Shown here in pieces: positions 7,668 through 15,922 of a stretch of 26,232 nt of DNA. This stretch comes from JAYTXL01 sp043742955 (GTDB taxonomy: Bacteria; Verrucomicrobiota; Verrucomicrobiia; Limisphaerales; JAYTXL01). Each line of letters begins with the position of its first letter. Position 1 is the stretch's first letter. The stretch covers positions 1 through 26,232 of the forward strand of contig JAYTXL010000413.1 in the NCBI GenBank assembly GCA_043742955.1, written 5' to 3'. The position numbers and the translations under genes are program-made. The notes below the pieces were generated by a model. That model saw only the letters and a list, made by a program, of their open reading frames with translations, ran no database searches and was not told the DNA's origin.

Positions 7668-8192
7668 TCACTTGACCGAGTCCGACGCAACAATCTTGAT
7701 GCTCTCCACGCCCTGGCGCTCGAGCGGTTTGCTTTTTTCGCCACCGTTGGAGGCAGTGGCGGTGTCCCCGAGCTTGCCGAGCACGTCATCCCCACGGATA
7801 AGTTTTCCAAAAGCCGTGTACTGGCGGTCCAGGAATTTGGCATCGGCCAGACAGATGAAGAACTGGCTACCGGCCGAATCCGGGTTTTGCGAGCGGGCCA
7901 TCGAGATGACACCACGCACGTGGGGTCGGTCATTAAATTCAGCTTTGATCTGGTGGCCCGGGCCGCCGGTGCCCCAGCGATGCTCCTGGCTGGCATCCTT
8001 GGTCAGTGGATCGCCACCCTGGACCATGAAGCCTTTGACGATCCGATGGAAGGCCGTGCCGTCGTAGAAGCCTTTTTTGGCAAGGGTCTTGAAATTCTCG
8101 ACGGTCTTCGGTGCGACCTCGGGCCAGAACTCAAGAATCAACTCACCGGCGGTGGTTTTGATGACAGCGACTTCGTTAGGATTGTTGCTCAC
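7668..8192 (-). CDS. cyclophilin-type peptidyl-prolyl isomerase, cytosolic
   Basis: 174-residue cyclophilin that speeds cis-trans isomerisation of Xaa-Pro bonds in protein folding. Family residues seen: FHRIVKGFMVQGGDP (catalytic Arg and the FMxQGGD motif), then MARSQNPDSAGSQFFI and the FGKLIRGDDVL segment. There is no signal peptide, so it should be cytosolic. The start codon is GTG, because no ATG is available in frame upstream of the conserved KTTAGELILEFWPE. It lies 18 bases downstream of a second, exported cyclophilin gene that is highly similar through the whole core, indicating tandem duplication. Confidence 0.93.
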   Translation of the reverse strand: MSNNPNEVAVIKTTAGELILEFWPEVAPKTVENFKTLAKKGFYDGTAFHRIVKGFMVQGGDPLTKDASQEHRWGTGGPGHQIKAEFNDRPHVRGVISMARSQNPDSAGSQFFICLADAKFLDRQYTAFGKLIRGDDVLGKLGDTATASNGGEKSKPLERQGVESIKIVASDSVK

Positions 8193-8210
8193 GTGATTTT
8201 GAATTGAAAA

Positions 8211-8831
8211 TTATTTGATGGAATCGGACGGAACGATCTTGATGCTCAGTACTCCCATGCGCTTGTCGGGCCGGTCCTGGGGATGCGTTTTGGTGGTGGC
8301 GATTTTCTCGAGCACGTCGTCGCCTTTGATCAATTTGCCAAAAGTCGTGTATTTTCCATCGAGGAATGACGGATCGCCGTGGCAAATGAAAAACTGGCTG
8401 CCGGCGGAATCGGGGTTCGCGGAACGGGCCATCGAAAGCACTCCGCGCTTGTGCGGGCGATCATTGAACTCCGCCTTGATCTTATAGCCGGGATCGCCCT
8501 GGCCCCAGAGCGCTTCCTTGGCGTCGTCTTTGGTATTCGGATCGCCCCCTTGAATCATGAATTCTTTGATGACGCGGTGAAAACAGGTTCCGTCGTAAAA
8601 ACCCTTTTTGGCGAGCGTTTTGAAATTCTCGACGGTCTTGGGTGCGACCTCGGGCCAGAACTCAACCACCATTTCGCCTTCGGTGGTTTTGATAACCGCC
8701 ACCTCTTTCGTGGCGGCGGGTTTCTTCTCGTCCTTTTTCTTGTCGTCCTGGCCCGGCGCGGAAACGATTCCCAGCGAAAGGGCGACCAAACCTGATAAGA
8801 GCAAATGTTTCATGCCATGGAGAATTGCCAT
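8211..8831 (-). CDS. cyclophilin-type peptidyl-prolyl isomerase, exported
   Basis: 206-residue cyclophilin with an N-terminal signal peptide: a short n-region with Lys and His, then LLLSGLVALSLGIVSAPGQ, and a Lys/Asp-rich linker before the domain. Catalytic motifs match the cytosolic paralogue: FHRVIKEFMIQGGDP, MARSANPDSAGSQFFI and FGKLIKGDDVL. It would act as a folding helper in the periplasm. I keep the ATG at 8831 because AGGG lies 5 bases upstream; a second ATG at 8813 also fits the signal peptide. It is the first gene of the pair with the cytosolic copy. Confidence 0.93.
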   Translation of the reverse strand: MAILHGMKHLLLSGLVALSLGIVSAPGQDDKKKDEKKPAATKEVAVIKTTEGEMVVEFWPEVAPKTVENFKTLAKKGFYDGTCFHRVIKEFMIQGGDPNTKDDAKEALWGQGDPGYKIKAEFNDRPHKRGVLSMARSANPDSAGSQFFICHGDPSFLDGKYTTFGKLIKGDDVLEKIATTKTHPQDRPDKRMGVLSIKIVPSDSIK

Positions 8832-9048
8832 GAAGTCCCTGCCTTGTCACGTCCAGAATCGACGGTCGAGCGGAGCGATGCTTTTGAATTCTCACGCCCA
8901 GGACGCCGAGGCTGCGAAGGGAGAAGCAGAAACCGCGAGTCGCAAGACAAGGTTCGGCATACCTTCCGGTGCGCCTACAGAGGAATGGGGGCTTCCAGTT
9001 CATTGGTGTCCTTGGCGTGGGGTATTTCCACCTCAACCGCAGGCTTGG

Positions 9049-10155
9049 CTAGTGGAAAGGCAGTTCCACGATCCTCGCCGGTCTCTCGCCCTCCGCCGTG
9101 CGCACCGTAACGGCGTTGCCGATTTGGTTCGCCTCGCGCCGGACGTAGCCGAGGGCGATGCTGGCCTGTAAGGTCGGTGAAAAAGTTGCGCTGGTGATGA
9201 AACCGATCTCTTTTCCGCCCATGGACAGGGGAGTGCCCTTGGTTGGAAGTTTCTGTAATCCAGCATCCAAGATTAAGCCGCGCAATGACTTGGATACTTG
9301 ACCGTACGTGCGGATGCGCGCCAGCACTTCCTGCCCGATGTAACAACCCTTCGCGTAGCTGATGGCCCGCGCCTCTAGGCCCGCTTCCGGCGGCAGGTTG
9401 GTTTCGTCCATGTCCGCGCCATAGCGGGGGATGCCCGCCTCAATGCGCGCCAGCTCCAGGGTATCCCAGCCGCACGCGCGACCGCCGAGCGAATGCGCGG
9501 CGGTGATCAACTGGTCCGCCACCGCGCCGAGTGACGGCGTCGGCACGAAGACATCGAAACCATCCCCGCCCGTCCGTGGCTGGTTCATCAAGTAAAGCTG
9601 ACCGAGGGTCGCATCGGTCAGCGTGGAGAAACCCGCCGGCTTCACGGGAATCTCCCACGGCAACCCAAGCAATCGCATGGCCTCCGCTGCCTTCGGCCCT
9701 TGCGCGCTCAACAGCCCGTAATGCGGTGCGGCGTCCACGATTTGCACGTCGGCGGCGATGACGTATTTGTCGAGCCGTCGCGTCACGGCGGCGCTCAGCC
9801 CTGGCTCGAAGTCGAGGAGGAGTTCATCTGTGAGACACCAGATGTTCAGGTCGCTTTGCATCTTGCCCTTGGCTGTAATGAGGGCGGCATAGCAACCAGT
9901 GCCGGGTTGAAGCGTCTTCACGTCGTTGGTGACCTGGCCATGGAGAAACGCCTGACGATCGGCCCCCGTGAGGCACAGACGTCCGCGAAAACTCAAATCA
10001 AGGATTCCCGCAGTTGTGCGCAACGCCGCGTGCTCGGCCAGCAGGTCACCATAATTGGCAACGACCTCCAACCCGTTTGCCTCGGCAAACCGTGCGCCCA
10101 AGCCGTGATGAAACTCGTGCAACGAGAGTGAATCCATGCCGGCAGAGTAGCACAT
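9049..10155 (-). CDS. ygfZ: YgfZ-type folate-binding Fe-S cluster protein
   Basis: Protein of 368 residues in the GcvT/YgfZ fold. The diagnostic YgfZ motif KGCYIGQEVLAR is present near residue 270, and the catalytic Asp typical of true glycine-cleavage T protein is not apparent, so YgfZ is preferred to GcvT. YgfZ binds tetrahydrofolate and helps in assembly or repair of certain Fe-S enzymes. The start at ATG 10155 (MCYSAGMDSL) has AGGAGAGGAG immediately before it, better placed than the ATG at 10137; the longer frame to 10341 only runs into the antisense of the ABC gene. It is on the same strand as the ABC ATPase gene, 118 bases downstream of it. Confidence 0.88.
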   Translation of the reverse strand: MCYSAGMDSLSLHEFHHGLGARFAEANGLEVVANYGDLLAEHAALRTTAGILDLSFRGRLCLTGADRQAFLHGQVTNDVKTLQPGTGCYAALITAKGKMQSDLNIWCLTDELLLDFEPGLSAAVTRRLDKYVIAADVQIVDAAPHYGLLSAQGPKAAEAMRLLGLPWEIPVKPAGFSTLTDATLGQLYLMNQPRTGGDGFDVFVPTPSLGAVADQLITAAHSLGGRACGWDTLELARIEAGIPRYGADMDETNLPPEAGLEARAISYAKGCYIGQEVLARIRTYGQVSKSLRGLILDAGLQKLPTKGTPLSMGGKEIGFITSATFSPTLQASIALGYVRREANQIGNAVTVRTAEGERPARIVELPFH

Positions 10156-10273
10156 CTCCTCTCCTGAAAAAGCAATCTTGGTGGCCACTCGGGCTGAATC
10201 GTAAGCGGGCAGGGTGGGATAGTGTAGGAAGTTATGGATTTCACTTGGGCAGCTCGGTTGCTTCCTGCGGGTG

Positions 10274-11407
10274 CTACCCGACTGCGGCGGAAGTGGCCGC
10301 ATCGAAGAAACGGGCGTCGCGCCAGTCGAACGTGATGGCAACCTCCTGGTCCATCACCGCTGTGACGGGGCTGGGCAACCGGACGACGAAACCGCGTCCC
10401 GCCTGCCACAAATAAAGGTGTGTTTCCGCGCCGAGCATTTCCACAAGTTGGACGGTCGCGACCACACGCGGTTCGGAATGGTTCTCTGCGGCAGCCGCCA
10501 GCCGCAAGTGCTCCGGGCGCAGGCCGAGCACGATTGCCTGACCTTCCTTGGCGGCGAGCGGGCTGGCGAGTTCAGCATTCAACGGCAGAATCCATTCATT
10601 TTCTCCACCGGCTGCGCTCCGTTCCTGAAAGCAAAGTCGTCCGGCTTGGCGAACCATGGTTCCCGTGAAAAAATTCATCGCGGGCGAGCCGATGAAGCCG
10701 GCGACAAACTGACTGGTGGGCCGATGGTAAAGAGTGCGGGCGTCGGCGCATTGGTCGATCGCGCCGTTTTTCATCACCGCGATGCGGCCGCCCAGCGTCA
10801 GCGCCTCAGCCTGGTCGTGCGTGACGTAAATCATCGTGATGCCCAGCCGCCGTTGGAGGGTTTTAATCTCGCGGCGCATTCGCGCGCGCATTGGTGCGTC
10901 GAGGCTGGCGAGCGGTTCATCGAGCAGGAACAGTTTCGGCTTCCGCGCCAGCGCGCGACCCAAGGCGACCCGTTGGCGTTGGCCGCCCGACAGGTGTTCG
11001 GGTCGGCGGTCCAGACAATCCTCCAGCGCGAGCAGGGCGGTGACTTCGCGGACGCGCTGCTCGATTTCGGCCCGGGGAAAATTCCGCCAGACCAGGCCGG
11101 ACGACAGGTTTTCGCGCACGGTCAGGTGCGGATAGAGCGCATGATTCTGGAACACCATGGCGACATCGCGATCCTTGGGCTCGACGCGGTTCATGGAGGT
11201 GCCGTCAATGGCCAGGCGGCCGGCATCCGGCTCCTCCAATCCGGCAATGAGCCGCAGCAGGGTGGTTTTGCCACAGCCCGACGGGCCCACCAGCGCGAGC
11301 AATTCCCCGGCCTCGACCTCCAGGTTCAGTTCCCGCACGGCGTGGGTCGGCCCGCCAACCGGGCGGGGAAATGATTTGGAAAGTTTGTCCAGGACGACGC
11401 GAGCCAT
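10274..11407 (-). CDS. ABC transporter ATP-binding protein, MalK/UgpC type
   Basis: 377-residue cytosolic ATPase subunit of an ABC importer. Seen in order: Walker A GPSGCGKTT (near residue 39), Q-loop in MVFQNHALYPHLTV, signature LSGGQRQRVALGRALARKP, Walker B LFLLDEPLASLD and the switch histidine in VTHDQAEAL. A TOBE-like C-terminal region (residues about 240-377, with LGLRPEHLRL) places it with the MalK/UgpC group that serves sugar and polyol importers. No permease or binding protein of that class lies beside it, so it may be shared by importers coded elsewhere. It is divergent from pgk. No Shine-Dalgarno is obvious. Confidence 0.92.
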   Translation of the reverse strand: MARVVLDKLSKSFPRPVGGPTHAVRELNLEVEAGELLALVGPSGCGKTTLLRLIAGLEEPDAGRLAIDGTSMNRVEPKDRDVAMVFQNHALYPHLTVRENLSSGLVWRNFPRAEIEQRVREVTALLALEDCLDRRPEHLSGGQRQRVALGRALARKPKLFLLDEPLASLDAPMRARMRREIKTLQRRLGITMIYVTHDQAEALTLGGRIAVMKNGAIDQCADARTLYHRPTSQFVAGFIGSPAMNFFTGTMVRQAGRLCFQERSAAGGENEWILPLNAELASPLAAKEGQAIVLGLRPEHLRLAAAAENHSEPRVVATVQLVEMLGAETHLYLWQAGRGFVVRLPSPVTAVMDQEVAITFDWRDARFFDAATSAAVG

Positions 11408-11562
11408 GCGCGGCGAATGTTGAATCCCATCTCCGGAATGTCGAGCGTAGAGTCAGCGGCGGTTTAAAACGGCCGAGGGGGCATTTTGATTTCCTCGAGT
11501 GGCGACTCCAATCTCGACCAGCGGGCGGCCTTTTAGCCAAGAAAATCCCTGTGAAATCCCCT

Positions 11563-11590
11563 TTGACTCGCGCGCTGGCTTCGCTATCCT
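11563..11590 (+). promoter_or_regulatory. sigma70-type promoter of pgk unit
   Basis: -35 TTGACT (11563-11568, five of six consensus bases), 16-base spacer, -10 TATCCT (11585-11590, four of six). The expected start of transcription is near 11597, only about ten bases before the pgk ATG. No Shine-Dalgarno is present in this very short leader, so initiation may be nearly leaderless. Position and match support it; not tested. Confidence 0.5.
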
Positions 11591-11606
11591 CTCGCCCCTA
11601 TTTGAT

Positions 11607-12863
11607 ATGGCGAAACTCACGGTCAAAGATCTGAATGTGCGCGGCAAGCGCGTTTTTCTGCGCGTCGATTACAACGTGCCGATGGAGGAAAAGGATGGCC
11701 AGATGGTCATTAACGATGCCACGCGCATCAAAGAAACCCTGCCAACCCTGGAATTTCTCCTGGACCAGGGCGCGAAGTTAATCCTTGCCGCCCACCTCGG
11801 CCGCCCGAAGGGGCAACGCGAGGCTTCGATGTCGCTCCGGCCCGTCGCGGCCAAACTGGCCGACATGATTTGCCGGCCCGTCGCGTTCGTGGATGACTGC
11901 ATCGGCGAGAAAGTGGAAAAGACGGTGTCCGTGATGCAGCCGGGCGATATTTTGCTTTTGGAAAATGTCCGTTTTTATAACGAAGAAGAGGCCAACGACC
12001 CGGTTTTTGCCGAAAAACTGGCAAAAATAGCCGATCTTTACGTGAACGACGCTTTTGGCGCGGCGCATCGAGCGCATGCGAGCACCGAAGGCGTGGCGCG
12101 CGTGGTGGCTCAACGCGGAGGAGCCTGCGCGGCCGGATTGCTGATGGAGCGCGAGTTGAAATTTCTCGGTGACGAATTGGAGGCCCCAGCGCGCCCGTTC
12201 GTGGTCATTCTCGGCGGGGCGAAAGTGTCGGACAAGATCCAGGTCATCGACCGGCTGCTGGAAAAGGCTGACACCATACTGATTGGCGGCGCGATGGCGT
12301 ACACCTTCAAGCTCGCGATGGGTTATGGCGTTGGCAAATCGCTCGTCGAGCCGGATGCGACCCGCACGGCCGTCCGCGCGCTGGCCAAGGCTGCCGACCG
12401 GGGTGTGAAATTTCTCCTGCCCACCGACAACCTCGTCGCGACGCCCGTGGATACCGGCAAGCTCAACAAGAAAGGCAAGCCCGTCTTCGAGTTTGTGAAC
12501 CCGCAGGTGAACGCCGACGCGAACATCGCGGACGCCGACGAGGGCTTCGACATCGGTCCCGTGACGGCGGCGCGCTACGCCGACGTGGTGCGCCGCGCGA
12601 AGACCGTGTTGTGGAACGGTCCGATGGGCATGTTTGAAGACCCGCGCTTCGCGGAAGGCACGAATATCCTAGCCCGCGCCGTGGTGGATGCGACCCAGCA
12701 GAATGGTGCCAAAACTATCATCGGCGGCGGCGATAGCGTGAAAGCGCTGAACAAGTCCGGCTTGGGCGACAAAGTCACGTTCATGAGCACCGGTGGGGGC
12801 GCGAGCCTGGAATTTCTGGAGGGCAAGGTGCTACCGGGGGTGGCGGCACTGACGGATAAATAA
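11607..12863 (+). CDS. pgk: phosphoglycerate kinase
   Basis: 418-residue glycolytic enzyme that transfers phosphate from 1,3-bisphosphoglycerate to ADP in the cytosol. The N-terminal domain shows VFLRVDYNVPM and AAHLGRPKG (substrate-binding), then LLLENVRFYNEEE; the hinge and C-terminal nucleotide domain show ILGGAKVSDKI, LWNGPMGMFED and IGGGDSVKAL. The conserved core starts at this ATG; the upstream in-frame ATG at 11499 would add residues with no family counterpart. The protein is slightly longer than the usual 390-400 residues, through a small insert around the NKKGKPVFEFVNPQ segment. It is followed 25 bases later by tpiA, with which it is probably co-transcribed. Confidence 0.97.
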   Translation: MAKLTVKDLNVRGKRVFLRVDYNVPMEEKDGQMVINDATRIKETLPTLEFLLDQGAKLILAAHLGRPKGQREASMSLRPVAAKLADMICRPVAFVDDCIGEKVEKTVSVMQPGDILLLENVRFYNEEEANDPVFAEKLAKIADLYVNDAFGAAHRAHASTEGVARVVAQRGGACAAGLLMERELKFLGDELEAPARPFVVILGGAKVSDKIQVIDRLLEKADTILIGGAMAYTFKLAMGYGVGKSLVEPDATRTAVRALAKAADRGVKFLLPTDNLVATPVDTGKLNKKGKPVFEFVNPQVNADANIADADEGFDIGPVTAARYADVVRRAKTVLWNGPMGMFEDPRFAEGTNILARAVVDATQQNGAKTIIGGGDSVKALNKSGLGDKVTFMSTGGGASLEFLEGKVLPGVAALTDK

Positions 12864-12888
12864 TTTAGGAATACGGATTGAATCGCAT

Positions 12889-13653
12889 ATGGACAAAGAA
12901 CGTAAATTGATCATCGCTGGCAACTGGAAGATGAACAAGACCGTCGCCGAGGCGCTGGATCTCGTGAGCGATTTGAAGCGCGAGTTGGCCGCCGTGAAAG
13001 AGGTGGACATTGTGGTCTGCCCGCCGTTCACCGCGTTGAGCGAAGTTTCCAAGGCGATCCTGGAGACCAACCTCCGGCTCGGCGCCCAAAACATGAGCGA
13101 ACAAAACGGGGGCGCTTTCACTGGCGAGATTGCCGCCGGCATGCTCAAGGAGTTTTCCGTGCGCTACGTGATCCTCGGCCATTCGGAGCGCCGCCTGTAT
13201 CAAAAAGAGTCGGACGCCTTGATTGCCAAAAAAACGTTGGCGGCGCACGCCGCATCCTTGAAGCCCATTGTGTGTGTGGGGGAGACTCTCGCCGAGCGCG
13301 AAGCCGAAAAAACCGAGGACATTGTCGGTGCGCAAATTCGCGGGAGTCTGGCGGGGTTGAGCAAGGAGCAGATGGAAGAAACAATCATCGCCTACGAGCC
13401 GGTGTGGGCCATCGGGACGGGCCGGACGGCGACGACCGAGCAGGCGCAGGCAGTGCATGCGTTCATCCGGCGCACGCTGGCGGAACGATTTGACGAAGCG
13501 GTTGCCAAACGGGTGCGCATTCAATACGGTGGCAGCGTGAAAGCGGCCAATGCCCGCGAATTGATGAGCCAGCCCGACGTGGATGGCGCGCTCGTGGGCG
13601 GGGCTTCTCTCGAAGTGCGGAGTTTTTCGGACATCGTGAAGAACTCCATTTAA
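12889..13653 (+). CDS. tpiA: triosephosphate isomerase
   Basis: 254-residue TIM-barrel enzyme interconverting dihydroxyacetone phosphate and glyceraldehyde 3-phosphate. The catalytic residues are in place: Lys14 in GNWKMNK, His98 in ILGHSERR and Glu170 in AYEPVWAIGTG; the phosphate loop is IQYGGSV near residue 210. Length is normal for a bacterial enzyme. It lies 25 bases after pgk and 15 bases before secG, all on the plus strand, so the three form one transcription unit ending at the terminator at 14114-14150. No Shine-Dalgarno is evident before the ATG. Confidence 0.97.
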   Translation: MDKERKLIIAGNWKMNKTVAEALDLVSDLKRELAAVKEVDIVVCPPFTALSEVSKAILETNLRLGAQNMSEQNGGAFTGEIAAGMLKEFSVRYVILGHSERRLYQKESDALIAKKTLAAHAASLKPIVCVGETLAEREAEKTEDIVGAQIRGSLAGLSKEQMEETIIAYEPVWAIGTGRTATTEQAQAVHAFIRRTLAERFDEAVAKRVRIQYGGSVKAANARELMSQPDVDGALVGGASLEVRSFSDIVKNSI

Positions 13654-13668
13654 GCGAAAACATTATTT

Positions 13669-14088
13669 ATGAGTAGTCTATTTATTGCTTTTTTGACGGT
13701 CCTGCTGGTGCTGGATTGTGTGGTGTTGATTTTCCTGGTGCTGATCCAGCTGCCCAAGAAGGAGGCCGGCATGGGCACGGCTTTCGGCGGCGGCGCCACC
13801 GATGCGCTGTTCGGGGCCGGCTCGGGCAACGCATTGACCATGATTACGAAGTACGCCGCCGGGGTTTTCCTCGTGCTGTGCCTCACGCTCTCCATTTTGA
13901 ATGCCAACCGGATCAAGAGCGGTGGAATTGGCAGGAAACTGAAGGAAACGCCGGCCGCCGCCGCCGCCGCCACCCTGCCGCCCGCCGCAAAAACGGCGCT
14001 CACGACTCCCGCTCCGACCCAGGCCCTCGCCGCCCCCAATCTCCTGACCACGACGCCGACGAACGGGTCGACCGCGCCGACAAAATAA
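13669..14088 (+). CDS. secG: protein translocase subunit SecG
   Basis: 139-residue membrane subunit of the SecYEG translocon, which stimulates SecA-driven export. Two membrane helices are visible (residues about 3-26 and 62-80), joined by the conserved cytoplasmic loop with KKEAGMGTAFGGGATDALFG, the hallmark of SecG. The C-terminal 50 residues are an Ala/Pro/Thr-rich tail, longer than in the usual 75-110-residue SecG. The linkage tpiA-secG is a common bacterial arrangement, which supports the call. A clear terminator follows 25 bases after the stop. Confidence 0.92.
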   Translation: MSSLFIAFLTVLLVLDCVVLIFLVLIQLPKKEAGMGTAFGGGATDALFGAGSGNALTMITKYAAGVFLVLCLTLSILNANRIKSGGIGRKLKETPAAAAAATLPPAAKTALTTPAPTQALAAPNLLTTTPTNGSTAPTK

Positions 14089-14113
14089 TTTCGCGCCATG
14101 AAGCCTGCGCGCC

Positions 14114-14150
14114 ACGCCCTCGGAAAACTTCCGGGGGCGTTTCGCTTTTT
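14114..14150 (+). terminator. rho-independent terminator after secG
   Basis: A 12-pair stem acgccctcggaa / ttccgggggcgt with one G-T pair closes on the loop aac, followed within six bases by a run of five Ts (14146-14150). It is well placed to end the pgk-tpiA-secG transcript and lies 25 bases before the oppA start. Confidence 0.8.
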
Positions 14151-14174
14151 AGGCATGGGGCATGAGGGGGGGGC

Positions 14175-15920
14175 ATGATGAAGGTCCGTCTCCCTCTTTT
14201 CATTCTTCATGCTTCATCCATCACACTTCTCCTCCTCGCCGGCTGCCTGCGTCAGGAACCGCGCGCCGATCTTATCATCATCAATGGGGCGGAACCGGAT
14301 TCGCTCGACCCGGCGATTATTTCCACGCAAACGGAGATGCGCATCGTCAAGGCGCTTTACGAAGGGCTCACCCGGCTGGAGGGCACGAATGCCACGCCAG
14401 TACCCGCGCTGGCCGAACACTGGGAGATCTCCCCGGACGGTATCATCTACACCTTTCATCTCCGCTCGAATGCGATCTGGAGCACGGGTCAGGCGATCAC
14501 GGCGGAGGATGTGGTCTGGTCCTGGCGGCGGGCGCTCGACCCGTTGACCGGCGCGGAGTATGCTGGCCAACTTTTTTTCATCAAGGGCGCCGAGGAATTC
14601 AACAGCGGAAAAACCAACGCCGCGACCGGCCGGCCGTTCACCGGCAGCGAAGTGGCCGTGCGCGCGATCAACGCGCAAACCTTGCAGGTGGAACTCCTTA
14701 GTCCCACGGCCTTCTTTCTCGACCTCTGCGCTTTTCCCACGCTGGCGGTGGTGCCCCGGTTTTGGATTGAGAAACACGGTGACCGCTGGCTCATGCAACC
14801 GCCCGTGCCCGTGAATGGCACCTACAGTCTCGAATTCTGGCGGTTGAACGACCGGGTGCGGCTGCGCAAGAATCCGCACCACTGGGATGCCGCGAACGTG
14901 CAGAGCATCGTGGTGGATTTTCTGCCGATCAAATCGGCGACCACCGCGCTCAACCTTTATGAGACTGGCCAGGCGGACGTCATCTGGGATAAGAACCTGG
15001 TGCCGAATGACCTGATGGATGTGCTGGGCCAGCGACCGGATTGTCATCGCTTTGATTATCTCGGCACCTACTTCTACCGCTACAACGTCAAGCGGAAGCC
15101 GTTTGACGACCCGCGGATCCGCAAGGCACTGGCACTGGCGGTGGACAAGCAACGACTCGTCACAAAAATCACCCGCAACGGCGAGAAGGCGACCTCGCAT
15201 TTCACGCCTCGGGGCATGGGGGGGTACCAGCCACCGGCGGGTCACGATTACAATCCCGAACAAGCCCGCAAGCTGCTTGCCGAGGCGGGCTTTCCCGGCG
15301 GCAAAGGCTTTCCGGCGTTCCACTATCTGTTCAAGACCGACAAATCTGACGAACAGGTGGCGGTGGAGTTGCAGGCGATGTGGCAAAAGGAGCTCGGCCT
15401 CAAAGTTGAGTTGCGCCAGATGGAGCCCAAGGTTTATTACAGCGCCCAGAGCGCCCTGGACTACGACTTGAGCCGGAGCAGTTGGATTGGCGATTACAAT
15501 GACCCGAACACCTTTCTCGACATGTTCATGAGCAACAACGGAAACAACCGCACCGGCTGGGCCAGCGCCGCCTACGACGCCCTCATCCGGCAGGCGAACC
15601 AGCAAACGATCCCGGCGCGGCGCGCGGAGCTGCTGGCGCAGGCCGAGACCCTGCTCGTGCGCGAGGACCTGCCCATCGTGCCGCTCTATTTCTACGCTGG
15701 CGTGAATTTTTTCAACCCGCGAAAAGTGACCGGAATTTACCAGAACCTGTTGGATGAGCATCCGATCTACATGATCCGAAAAGTGAATCGAGGGTCGAAG
15801 GTCGAGAGTCGAGGGCCAGAGGCGCAGCAGCAGGCGAGGTTGGTTCCCACTTCCAAAGTGAATGTCCCGAAACGCACGCGGCTTTCGGCCCCCGACTCTC
15901 GGCCCTCGATTCTCGACTAA
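14175..15920 (+). CDS. oppA: oligopeptide ABC transporter substrate-binding lipoprotein
   Basis: 581-residue extracytoplasmic solute-binding protein, family 5 (OppA/DppA). The signal peptide ends in the lipobox LLAGC, with Cys24 as the lipidated residue. The family signature is visible at NGAEPDSLDPAI, YEGLTRLEG, LAEHWEISPDG and EDVVWSWRRALDP. It would bind peptides and pass them to OppB/OppC. The normal family end is near the FNPRKVTGIYQNLL region; the last 45 or so residues are an abnormal Arg/Ser/Pro tail encoded by a palindromic insertion (15785-15916). Two starts (14175, 14178) follow a GAGGGGGGGG Shine-Dalgarno-like run. oppB starts 3 bases after the stop. Confidence 0.93.
   Translation: MMKVRLPLFILHASSITLLLLAGCLRQEPRADLIIINGAEPDSLDPAIISTQTEMRIVKALYEGLTRLEGTNATPVPALAEHWEISPDGIIYTFHLRSNAIWSTGQAITAEDVVWSWRRALDPLTGAEYAGQLFFIKGAEEFNSGKTNAATGRPFTGSEVAVRAINAQTLQVELLSPTAFFLDLCAFPTLAVVPRFWIEKHGDRWLMQPPVPVNGTYSLEFWRLNDRVRLRKNPHHWDAANVQSIVVDFLPIKSATTALNLYETGQADVIWDKNLVPNDLMDVLGQRPDCHRFDYLGTYFYRYNVKRKPFDDPRIRKALALAVDKQRLVTKITRNGEKATSHFTPRGMGGYQPPAGHDYNPEQARKLLAEAGFPGGKGFPAFHYLFKTDKSDEQVAVELQAMWQKELGLKVELRQMEPKVYYSAQSALDYDLSRSSWIGDYNDPNTFLDMFMSNNGNNRTGWASAAYDALIRQANQQTIPARRAELLAQAETLLVREDLPIVPLYFYAGVNFFNPRKVTGIYQNLLDEHPIYMIRKVNRGSKVESRGPEAQQQARLVPTSKVNVPKRTRLSAPDSRPSILD
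15785..15916. repeat. palindromic insertion forming the oppA 3' end
   Basis: The left arm gaatcgagggtcgaaggtcg (and onward to 15817) and the right arm (15887-15916) are inverted copies: the reverse complement of the right arm reads gaatcgagggccgagagtcg. The left arm carries a 7-base tandem extra. About 70 bases lie between. The element is in frame, supplies the last 45 codons of oppA, and the oppA stop lies just beyond it. Likely a dispersed palindromic repeat tolerated at the gene end. Confidence 0.6.
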
Positions 15921-15922
15921 AA

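Noticed and set aside
10156..10341. N-terminal extension of the YgfZ frame
   Set aside because: It overlaps the end of the ABC ATPase gene and lacks family similarity; a strong AGGAG lies before the inner start at 10155.
10271..11374. 367-residue plus-strand open frame
   Set aside because: Antisense of the ABC ATPase gene with Walker A, signature and Walker B motifs.
14214..15761. 515-residue open frame on the minus strand
   Set aside because: Antisense of oppA, which has a lipobox and full family motifs; the shadow has none.
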